From: Deltaproteobacteria bacterium
Lineage (GTDB): Bacteria; Bdellovibrionota; UBA1018; UBA923
Assembly (NCBI GenBank): GCA_016194725.1
Contig: JACQAW010000066.1
Location: 1-16,218, forward strand
DNA: 16,218 bases
Reading direction: 5' to 3'
Under the pieces are notes generated by a model, which was not told the DNA's origin, ran no database searches, and saw nothing but the letters and a program-made list of their open reading frames with translations. This document shows positions 1-5,070 of the stretch, in pieces; within the stretch, counting starts at the first letter, position 1; each line of letters begins with the position of its first letter. The translations under genes were made by a program, and so were the position numbers.

Positions 1-225
1 ACGATTTCGACCCAAGCCACCTATCAGCTAGCCCTGCGCGACTCGTGTATTCCGAAATATACCGCGACGGAGATCGATTCGAGCCGCATCTGGGTTCATA
101 CGTTTGATTTGGGATGGCGCCACCAGTTTTCAAAGCACTGGTACATCACCCCAAACTACGAAGTCTCGGTGCAGGCAGCCTTTCCGGCTTCGGCCGTTTC
201 ACTCGATATCCTGTACATCCTTTGA
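1..225 (+). CDS. C-terminal end of a probable outer-membrane beta-barrel protein (partial)
   Basis: Frame 1 is open from the first base of the window to a TGA at 223-225, giving 74 residues with no start inside, so the gene begins outside the window. The last half alternates aromatic or hydrophobic with polar residues (WRHQFSKHWYITPNYEVSVQ, then a short run ending in LYIL). That pattern is typical of the final strands of a porin-like barrel. This is inference from composition only; no family can be named. No obvious terminator follows; the next recognisable element is the promoter at 309. The call rests on an uninterrupted frame and plausible protein composition, so a chance open frame is still possible. 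Confidence 0.55.
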   Translation, partial: TISTQATYQLALRDSCIPKYTATEIDSSRIWVHTFDLGWRHQFSKHWYITPNYEVSVQAAFPASAVSLDILYIL

Positions 226-308
226 TGAATATTTCCTGAAATCAGCGGCTGAATCCGGTGGATGCGCAGAATTGTAAGTTATTGATTTTACATATATTTC
301 GTCGGTTA

Positions 309-336
309 TTGACACGGAGCGCCATTCGCGTAAACT
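309..336 (+). promoter_or_regulatory. Sigma-70-type promoter for the structured RNA
   Basis: A perfect -35 TTGACA lies at 309-314, followed by a 16-base spacer and a -10-like TAAACT (4 of 6 matches) at 331-336. This predicts a transcript start near 343. The next recognisable element on this strand is a structured RNA, not a start codon, so the promoter is assigned to that RNA. Confidence 0.55.
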
Positions 337-528
337 GGCCTATAGGGGTAACACTCGTCGATGGTTCGGCGGGTTAAGATAGGGGACCACAAACATGAAC
401 AGCTCATAAAACAATTTATCAGGTAGGTTGCCACGTCTCTCAGGATGATGCCGCTTTCTTGAAGGAGGGGCGGAAACGACGATGGTGGCCCGATTGAAGG
501 ATGCGCATTTGCGCTTCCCTTTGAAAAA

Positions 529-614
529 GGCAGCCGCTGGGGAAACCCATCGGTCGCAAAGCCACAGGGCTACAGATTCGGGCGCAAGCCCGGTTCCATG
601 CCGGCTGGGTTGCC
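529..614 (+). promoter_or_regulatory. GEMM-I-like cyclic-dinucleotide riboswitch aptamer
   Basis: The order of elements matches the GEMM-I fold. The 5' strand GGCAGCC starts at 529. A stem TGGG/CCCA (538-549) is capped by a GAAA tetraloop. The hallmark CGCAAAGCC is at 555-563, followed by ACAGGGCTA. A second arm CGGGC-GCAA-GCCCG lies at 579-592. The 3' strand GGCTGGGTTGCC ends at 614 and closes on the 5' strand (GGCA/TGCC), with AGCC (560-563) facing GGCT (603-606). An outer helix CCTTTG/CAAAGG (518-523 with 614-619) supports the closure. The base before CGCAAAGCC is T, where the family usually has a conserved A that stacks between the guanines of c-di-GMP. Whether the ligand is c-di-GMP, cAMP-GMP or neither cannot be decided by eye. 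Confidence 0.72.
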
Positions 615-821
615 AAAGGAGTGGTCCTAAGGCCTGTTCAACGGAACCCCCCTCATAAGGGTGGTCTGCCCGAGACAGAGTCAAGCCGTGTCCCACAGCG
701 GGGCTGGCCACCTTAGGTCATAGGACCTCGACACACAGTTCAATGGGAATGGGAACTTCGACTGGCTCGTCCCCCACTGCGTTAAATCGCACGGTCAGTT
801 GGGTTTCATTCTTCGAATCGA

Positions 822-862
822 CGCAGGGCCAAGGCTATGGATGCCTTGGCCTTGTGCTTTTT
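822..862 (+). terminator. Strong intrinsic terminator of the riboswitch RNA
   Basis: A perfect 9-bp stem, GGCCAAGGC (827-835) with GCCTTGGCC (843-851), encloses a 7-base loop. It can extend outward to about 14 bp with G-U pairs (822 with 856), and five T follow at 858-862. It ends 54 bases before the queE start, so it either ends a separate RNA or attenuates queE. Confidence 0.8.
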
Positions 863-916
863 AGGAGCCCGGAAACATGCTATGGGTGGCTCGTTCAGCA
901 AGCGCACGGACATATT

Positions 917-1570
917 ATGACAGACGAGACACGGCTTAAAATCACCGAAATTTTTCACAGCATCCAAGGCGAATCGACCCTCGCGGGCGAGCGGTTCAGC
1001 TTTGTGCGACTTACGGGGTGCCCCCTGCGCTGTACGTACTGTGACACGACTTACTCTTACTCCGGCGGCAAGTGGATGACGATTACGGAGATCGCTGCCG
1101 AAGTGGCCAGCCACCGGACGCGCTGGGTGTGCCTTACCGGCGGCGAGCCGCTGGCGCATCCGAATGCGCTGCCACTGGTAAAACGGCTGCTGAACGAGGG
1201 CAAGAAACTTTCTATTGAAACTGGCGGAGAGGAAGACGTGACGCCTTATACCGGCCTTGCCCGGATTATCATGGACATCAAGACTCCGGACAGTGGCGAG
1301 AAAGCCGATCGATGTTTTGCCAATCTTGCGCATCTGAACGCGAGCGACGAGATCAAATTCGTGGTCTGCAGCCGCCAGGATTACGAATGGTCGAAGGATA
1401 TCTGTCGCCGCTACGATCTGGTGCGGCGGTTTACCGTGCTGTTTTCGCCGGCCCATGGAACTCTGCCGCTAAAGAGCCTTGCGGAATGGATGCTCGAAGA
1501 CCGCCTGGACGTCAGGCTGCAGACTCAGCTGCACAAACACATCTGGGGCAGCTCATCAATAGGAGTCTAG
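917..1570 (+). CDS. queE: 7-carboxy-7-deazaguanine synthase (radical SAM)
   Basis: Makes 7-carboxy-7-deazaguanine from 6-carboxytetrahydropterin in the cytoplasm, a step of queuosine/7-deazaguanine synthesis, using S-adenosylmethionine, Mg and a [4Fe-4S] cluster. The 217-residue protein has the usual QueE length. SIQGES lies at residues 15-20, the CxxxCxxC cluster motif at C35, C39 and C42 (CPLRCTYC), GGEP at 75-78, an IKTPDSG segment near the middle and a C-terminal QLHKHIWG. The ATG at 917 is chosen because the family N-terminus (KITEIFHSIQGE) begins just after it; the open frame upstream runs back through the terminator and has no homology-like sequence. No clear Shine-Dalgarno is visible. 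Its stop lies in a CTAG shared with the convergent kinase gene. No other queuosine genes are in the window. Confidence 0.93.
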   Translation: MTDETRLKITEIFHSIQGESTLAGERFSFVRLTGCPLRCTYCDTTYSYSGGKWMTITEIAAEVASHRTRWVCLTGGEPLAHPNALPLVKRLLNEGKKLSIETGGEEDVTPYTGLARIIMDIKTPDSGEKADRCFANLAHLNASDEIKFVVCSRQDYEWSKDICRRYDLVRRFTVLFSPAHGTLPLKSLAEWMLEDRLDVRLQTQLHKHIWGSSSIGV

Positions 1571-2247
1571 TTCTGCCCAACGCTGGCCGCGATGGTCGAC
1601 AATAGATTCAGGTCGATGAGCAGCACGCTGCGCCCGTCGCGCATGCGGGCACCGCCAATAACTCCGTGCGAGCCCTTTGCGAACGCGGAAGCTTCACGAA
1701 CCATGACGTCCTCGGGCTGCCCGACTTCGTCAAAGGCCCAGCGTGATCCCGTGAGACACTCCACGCGCAGGAATGGGGGCTTCAGGCTTTGCTTAGGCTC
1801 GGGACCGGGAAAAAGCGAGGCGGCGGAAAGCAAGCCGGTCAGGTCACTGGTGCGCTCGATACTGGTAATCTCGCTGGCGTTCACCGCGATCCACTCCTTG
1901 CCCACGCGCAACGGCACCACGGCAAGACGGGCGCAGTGCAAGGGTACGCTGACTCTGAACGTGACTCCGTGGCCAGGGCTCGAGCGCACGGTGACGTCGC
2001 CATTGAGTCGGATAGCCGTGGCTTCTACGACGTCGAGCCCGACGCCACGCCCTGAGAAGGTCGTCACCTTTTCGGTCGTGGAAAATCCGGGAGTGAAAAG
2101 CAGGCGATGAAGCGAATCAGAAGAATGCTTTGCACGCTCGCCTTCGATGAGGCCCTTCTTCAGGGCCTGCGCATAAATTGCGTCGTCGTCAATTCCACGA
2201 CCGTCATCGGACAGAGTGAGTACGAACCGTCCCGTCCTCGAGGCCAT
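1567..2247 (-). CDS. CheA-like histidine kinase, C-terminal part (ATPase and CheW-like domain), separated by a frameshift
   Basis: This is the downstream half of a CheA-type kinase. It has the G1 box DDGRGI (residues 14-19), an F-box region (LLFTPGFSTTEKV, 49-61), the G2 box GRGVGLDVV (66-74) and PGHGVTFRVSVPL (91-103), then a CheW-like coupling domain (about 107-225). The first ATP-binding helix, the N box, is in the other frame at 2204-2755. Dropping one base at the GGG of 2231-2233 fuses the two into one protein of about 390 residues, so the ATG at 2247 is probably not a native start. The stop overlaps the queE stop on the opposite strand. Likely role: signalling that couples a receptor or CheW to phosphotransfer, if the gene is functional. 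Confidence 0.8.
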   Translation of the reverse strand: MASRTGRFVLTLSDDGRGIDDDAIYAQALKKGLIEGERAKHSSDSLHRLLFTPGFSTTEKVTTFSGRGVGLDVVEATAIRLNGDVTVRSSPGHGVTFRVSVPLHCARLAVVPLRVGKEWIAVNASEITSIERTSDLTGLLSAASLFPGPEPKQSLKPPFLRVECLTGSRWAFDEVGQPEDVMVREASAFAKGSHGVIGGARMRDGRSVLLIDLNLLSTIAASVGQN

Positions 2248-2755
2248 GGTCGACCGAGTTTCGCACCAGATGCAGAATCATGTCGGAGAGCTCGTCGATA
2301 AGCGCGCGGTCGACCACCATGCCTCCGCCTTCGCAGACAAGCTCGAGCTTCTTGCCGGCTTCACCGCCAGCTTGCAGGGCGATTAGGCGCGCCCTGGCAA
2401 ACAGCGTTTCGACCGGTTCGAGCAGCATCATCTCGATGGCCTGACGAAGGGAGACGAGTGACGAAAGAAACGGGACCGCTCGCCGGGCGTCGGCGGCAAC
2501 CTGGTCTTCGATGGTTTCGAGCCGTACCAGAATTTCGTCCAGGGTCGCGACATCGACCATAAGGCGAGTGGAACGACGACCGGTTTTAGTTAACGCTTGA
2601 AACTTGAGCGCCTGCGCGATGGCTACGGGATCGGCCAGATGCTCTTCGATGAGAATATCGCCCAGACGGCGGCTCTGGATCTGGAGCGCCCGATCGAGTG
2701 CATCCCGACCGATAATTCCCTGTTCGAGCAGTATCTCACCTAGGTTTTTTGCCAT
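2204..2755 (-). CDS. CheA-like histidine kinase, N-terminal part (MshEN-like segment, dimerisation region, N box), frameshifted at its end
   Basis: Residues 1-53 hold two copies of a pattern like the MshEN/GspE N-terminal family: NLGEILLEQGII with a later ALQIQ, then RRLGDILIEEHL with ALKFQ. Some MshEN domains bind c-di-GMP, but the first motif lacks the leading Arg and the second has His for Gly. Residues about 66-135 resemble the CheA P3/P4 region (VDVATLDEIL, then LLEPVETLFARARL), and the N box HLVRNSVDHG is at 162-171. After GLEDG the frame is lost; the last eight residues are junk, and the G1 box continues in the other frame. There is no HPt (P1) domain with a phospho-accepting His, so any phosphotransfer partner must lie elsewhere. 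No strong ribosome site is seen before the ATG at 2755. Confidence 0.78.
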   Translation of the reverse strand: MAKNLGEILLEQGIIGRDALDRALQIQSRRLGDILIEEHLADPVAIAQALKFQALTKTGRRSTRLMVDVATLDEILVRLETIEDQVAADARRAVPFLSSLVSLRQAIEMMLLEPVETLFARARLIALQAGGEAGKKLELVCEGGGMVVDRALIDELSDMILHLVRNSVDHGLEDGTVRTHSVR

Positions 2756-2786
2756 ACGTATGACCAGGATAACCGGGTTTTGCAGA

Positions 2787-2815
2787 TTGACAAAGAAGGG
2801 GCTTGGACCTAATTA
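2787..2815 (+). promoter_or_regulatory. Candidate promoter of tRNA-Cys
   Basis: A perfect TTGACA lies at 2787-2792, then a 17-base spacer and an AT-rich TAATTA (weak -10) at 2810-2815. A start about 20 bases before the tRNA would follow. The weak -10 keeps this tentative. Confidence 0.4.
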
Positions 2816-2843
2816 TCAAGATGTCCAGCTTAAGTGCCTCGGT

Positions 2844-2919
2844 GGTGACGTACCCAAATGGCTAAGGGGACGGTTTGCAAAACCGTTTTGTTCCGGTTCG
2901 AATCCGGACGTCACCTCCA
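2844..2919 (+). tRNA. tRNA-Cys (GCA)
   Basis: A full cloverleaf can be drawn. Acceptor GGTGACG (2844-2850) pairs with CGTCACC (2909-2915). The anticodon stem ACGGT/ACCGT surrounds the loop TTGCAAA, with anticodon GCA at 2877-2879. The T arm TCCGG/CCGGA surrounds TTCGAAT. The discriminator base is T at 2916, the expected identity base for tRNA-Cys. CCA is encoded at 2917-2919. The gene stands alone and ends 10 bases before the stop codon of the convergent IHF/HU-like gene. Confidence 0.97.
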
Positions 2920-2929
2920 ACTTCCCTCA

Positions 2930-3274
2930 TCAAGTGTCATCATCATCGTCATCATCATCCGGCAGCGGCTGTGGCGTAACGCCCTCGCGCGGGAAGTTGT
3001 AGACGTCGACCATTTCTTTGAGTTCTTTACCGACTTTAAAAAACGGCACGCGCTTTGGCGCTACCTGCACCACGGCGCCGGTCTTGGGATTGCGCCCCTG
3101 ATAGCTGCCGTAGCTGCGGTTCACGAAACTTCCAAATCCACGAATCTCGATGCGATCGTCTTTTTTCAGCGCTTCCGACATGAGGTCGAAAACGAGATTC
3201 ACAACCACTTCGGCCTGGCGGTGCTGCAGTTTGGCTTTCTCCGAAACAACGTTGACGAGATCGGCTTTAGTCAT
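2930..3274 (-). CDS. IHF/HU-family DNA-bending protein with a poly-aspartate C-terminal tail
   Basis: Nucleoid-associated DNA-bending protein of the IHF/HU fold, closest by eye to the IHF beta type. The ATG at 3274 is chosen over an upstream one because the family start MTKADLVN begins there and a strong GGGGGAG ribosome site sits about 5 bases before it. The core includes RIEIRGFGSF and the DNA-intercalating arm motif RNPKTG, then FKVGKELKE. After the usual end of the fold comes an extra tail of about 25 residues that finishes in eight consecutive Asp and a Thr, encoded by GAT/GAC repeats. The 114-residue protein is thus longer than the usual 90-100. Acidic tails on DNA-binding proteins can mimic DNA or tune binding, which is inference here. 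It lies 41 bases behind the RMD1 gene and could be co-transcribed with it. Confidence 0.9.
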   Translation of the reverse strand: MTKADLVNVVSEKAKLQHRQAEVVVNLVFDLMSEALKKDDRIEIRGFGSFVNRSYGSYQGRNPKTGAVVQVAPKRVPFFKVGKELKEMVDVYNFPREGVTPQPLPDDDDDDDDT

Positions 3275-3315
3275 GTTCTCCCCCGGCAAGTTAAGCTCTT
3301 GAATAAAGAGTAACA

Positions 3316-4107
3316 TCAGCGAAATTTAAAGAAAATAGAAATGAGTATGTCGATGGCGAACAGGGCGATAATGGTCAGCTCAAGCTGGGTTGCCCGGCGG
3401 GACTTGGTGAGCTCGACGATGATTTCGATGCTCTCCTGGATGATCTCGATCTTGTGCTCCAACGCCCGGTAGCGGACGTCAATATCAAGTAGTGCTTTAA
3501 GGTCTGTGAACAAGCGTTCAAGATCATTGTTTTCCCAAACTTCGTCCGGGCTGTCGACGATGTACAGGTTTGAGATGATGTCCTGACGGGTATTGAGACA
3601 GAGACCGATGAACTTAAGAAGATCCTCGCTCTTTTCGAGATACTCGCCTTCCTTTTCGAGGCGCCGGGAATACTTTCCGGTCTTCTCCATGAGATTCTCG
3701 ATGAGAATTTCGTAGTATTCGAGCGCAGTGCTTTGCGCCAGCAGCACGCTGGCGATCTTGACGGAGTCGTAGGTCAAGGCACGCACCTCGAGTTTGTCGA
3801 AGACAGCTTTGTTCTGGCCGGAGTCGGAAATCTCGATGACGAAGTTGTCGCTGGTGCGCATGGTATCGGACGGCGTGCGAAACTCGCTCAGGCGCGCCAT
3901 TTCGACTTCGAGATCCTTGTCGGGGACGTTGAAAAAAACCACCGACCCGAAATTGTAAACCAGGATGAACGCGTCATCGCCTGTGGCCTGCACCACCATT
4001 TCGTAATTCGAAAATTCCTTGGGAGTGTAGCCCAGCTTATCGCGCACTTCGCGAAGCTTGAGTCGTTCCGCGATATGATAGGCCCGGATTGGAAACGTTT
4101 TTGCCAT
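3316..4107 (-). CDS. RMD1/DUF155-family protein with a C-terminal membrane anchor
   Basis: A 263-residue member of the RMD1/YagE (DUF155) family, whose eukaryotic members include yeast Rmd1 and mitochondrial RMND1; the bacterial role is not known. Visible family features are an N-terminal half with short strands (DAFILVYNFGSVVFFNV), the segment VLLAQSTALEYYE, the charged helix that follows, a DSPDEVWENNDLERL segment in the C-terminal half, and a hydrophobic C-terminus (about 243-260) followed by KFR, which would anchor the protein in the inner membrane. The ATG at 4107 has an AGGCGG-like ribosome site 4-5 bases upstream. It precedes the IHF/HU-like gene on the same strand and is divergent from the HU gene. 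Confidence 0.85.
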   Translation of the reverse strand: MAKTFPIRAYHIAERLKLREVRDKLGYTPKEFSNYEMVVQATGDDAFILVYNFGSVVFFNVPDKDLEVEMARLSEFRTPSDTMRTSDNFVIEISDSGQNKAVFDKLEVRALTYDSVKIASVLLAQSTALEYYEILIENLMEKTGKYSRRLEKEGEYLEKSEDLLKFIGLCLNTRQDIISNLYIVDSPDEVWENNDLERLFTDLKALLDIDVRYRALEHKIEIIQESIEIIVELTKSRRATQLELTIIALFAIDILISIFFKFR

Positions 4108-4235
4108 GATGCCGCCTGAGCTTCATTTTAAGTCGCCCGTGCCACAAAATCAAAACGGGCCCGGCAATATTATACCGCGTGTCATTTCACTATGATGATT
4201 TTTCCCTCGTAAATTTTGCCGATCTAAAATCATTG

Positions 4236-4250
4236 GCAGTTGTCAACTGC
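4236..4250. repeat. Perfect 7-1-7 inverted repeat, possible operator
   Basis: GCAGTTG, a single T, then CAACTGC forms a perfect palindrome between two divergent genes. It is not followed by a T run, so a protein-binding site is more likely than a terminator. The regulator is unknown. Confidence 0.45.
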
Positions 4251-4322
4251 TTCGGGCAAACCGCGTAACCGCAGCCAGAGCGTGTCTTTGCAATTCACTT
4301 TTTTTAATTTCTTAAAACAATC

Positions 4323-4352
4323 TTGACACTCGACGGGTTGTAACGCTATTTA
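4323..4352 (+). promoter_or_regulatory. Promoter of the HU gene
   Basis: TTGACA at 4323-4328, an 18-base spacer and TATTTA at 4347-4352, preceded by an AT-rich stretch that could act as an UP element. The predicted start near 4359 leaves a leader of about 90 bases before the HU start codon. Confidence 0.6.
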
Positions 4353-4448
4353 TCGGCAACTCTAACAATTGGAGATTGAGCGAACATGGCGTGCTGCCTT
4401 CTTCGCTCAAGACGACGACTCAACCTATCATCCGGAGGATCTCAGACA

Positions 4449-4721
4449 ATGAATAAAGCTCAACTCGTCGAACAAGTTTCGAAGACCACTTCTCTCACCA
4501 AGACCGACGTCGAAAGCGTGCTCAACAGCAGCTTCGAACTGATCAAGAAGTCGGTAAAGAAAGGTGACGATGTCACCCTCGTTGGTTTCGGAACGTTCAC
4601 CAAGTCGAAGCGCAAAGCTCGCGCTGGACGTAATCCTCAGACGGGTAAGGAAATCCGCATCCCAGCCATGACCGTTCCAAAATTCCGCGCTGGCAAGGAA
4701 TTCAAGAACGCCGTTCGCTAA
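4449..4721 (+). CDS. HU-family histone-like DNA-binding protein
   Basis: Small nucleoid protein that bends and compacts DNA without strong sequence preference, acting as a dimer. It has 90 residues, exactly the usual HU length. It starts with MNKAQLVEQV, contains VTLVGFGTF and the arm-tip motif RNPQTG with the intercalating Pro nearby, and ends with FRAGKEFKNAV. The ATG at 4449 fits the family start and has GGAGG ten bases upstream. It has its own promoter and is followed by a strong terminator, so it is a single-gene unit. It is clearly different from the acidic-tailed IHF-like protein 1.2 kb away. Confidence 0.95.
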   Translation: MNKAQLVEQVSKTTSLTKTDVESVLNSSFELIKKSVKKGDDVTLVGFGTFTKSKRKARAGRNPQTGKEIRIPAMTVPKFRAGKEFKNAVR

Positions 4722-4744
4722 TAAACTAGCGTTACGCAGTTTTT

Positions 4745-4780
4745 AAAAAGGCTGATTCCGGAAACGGGATCAGCCTTTTT
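4745..4780. terminator. Bidirectional intrinsic terminator
   Basis: AAAAAGGCTGAT pairs with ATCAGCCTTTTT, with a CCG-GAAA-CGG apex. The A run on one side and T run on the other make it functional in both directions: for HU on the plus strand and for the long minus-strand gene string ending with the acylphosphatase at 4786. Confidence 0.9.
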
Positions 4781-4785
4781 CATTT

Positions 4786-5070
4786 CTAACGCTTAATTGA
4801 AAAGGCTCCAAGGTTCGGGTCAGCCTTGGCCGGCTGAACATCGACTTTGGTGACCCGGGCCGAAGGTGGACCGGAATTGGACCACTCGACCAGCTCGTCG
4901 ACTTTAGCTTGTTCGCCCTGCACCAGGATTTCAACCGCGCCATCGGGCAAGTTGCGAACCCAGCCCGAAAGACCGGCGATGCGAGTGGCTTCGCGCAAGG
5001 TAGCGGCCCGAAAGCCCACGCCCTGAACCGTGCCATTCACGACCAGGTGGCGGGCGACGACGGCCTTCAA
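4786..5070 (-). CDS. acyP: Acylphosphatase
   Basis: Hydrolyses acyl-phosphates such as carboxyl-phosphate intermediates; small cytosolic enzyme. The 94 residues match the family length. The signature GTVQGVGFR places the catalytic Arg at residue 21, and GWVRNLPDG places the catalytic Asn at 40; both are present. The start is TTG at 5070, within a TTGA overlap with the stop of the MgtC-type gene, which implies translational coupling. There is no in-frame ATG at the family's usual N-terminus. It is the last gene of the minus-strand string; its link with the other products is unknown. Confidence 0.92.
   Translation of the reverse strand: MKAVVARHLVVNGTVQGVGFRAATLREATRIAGLSGWVRNLPDGAVEILVQGEQAKVDELVEWSNSGPPSARVTKVDVQPAKADPNLGAFSIKR

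Larger units (their letters stand above)
343..862 (+). ncRNA. Free-standing structured RNA of about 520 nt carrying a GEMM-type riboswitch (merRNA-like)
   Basis: The segment lies between a good promoter and a strong terminator and contains no credible gene; reading frames across it have no conserved features. Helices can be read off directly. A 5' hairpin pairs CGTCGA (356-361) with TCGGCG (366-371) around TGGT. GCCAC (430-434) pairs with GTGGC (485-489). The GEMM-like aptamer occupies 529-614. A 3' domain is closed by GGTCCTA (623-629) with TAGGACC (721-727) and contains GGTGGTC (660-666) with GGCCACC (706-712) and a GTTC/GAAC hairpin (636-647). From established knowledge, B. bacteriovorus makes a very abundant attack-phase RNA (merRNA) that contains a class-I c-di-GMP riboswitch and is not tied to a downstream gene; this locus has the same architecture. 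The alternative is an unusually long leader of queE. The 5' end is inferred. Confidence 0.6.
4108..4448. other. Divergent intergenic region between the RMD1-type and HU genes
   Basis: No protein gene was seen. On the minus strand a perfect -10 TATAAT (reverse complement at 4169-4174) may serve the RMD1-type gene, but no good -35 sits at the right distance. The region is AT-rich near 4295-4320, just before the HU promoter. It contains the inverted repeat described at 4236-4250. A short in-frame N-terminal extension of HU from an ATG at 4386, preceded by GGAG, is possible but unlikely. Confidence 0.6.

Noticed and set aside
340..711. Minus-strand open frame of 123 codons
   Set aside because: It covers the structured RNA and aptamer; its product has no family features, and the RNA helices explain the sequence better.
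343..862. RNase P RNA or tmRNA
   Set aside because: The hallmark RNase P segments and the tmRNA ends and tag-coding region are absent; the conserved CGCAAAGCC with its flanking stems fits GEMM instead.
743..916. N-terminal extension of QueE from an ATG at 743
   Set aside because: The extension would translate through the terminator hairpin and does not resemble QueE, whose family N-terminus begins right after the ATG at 917.
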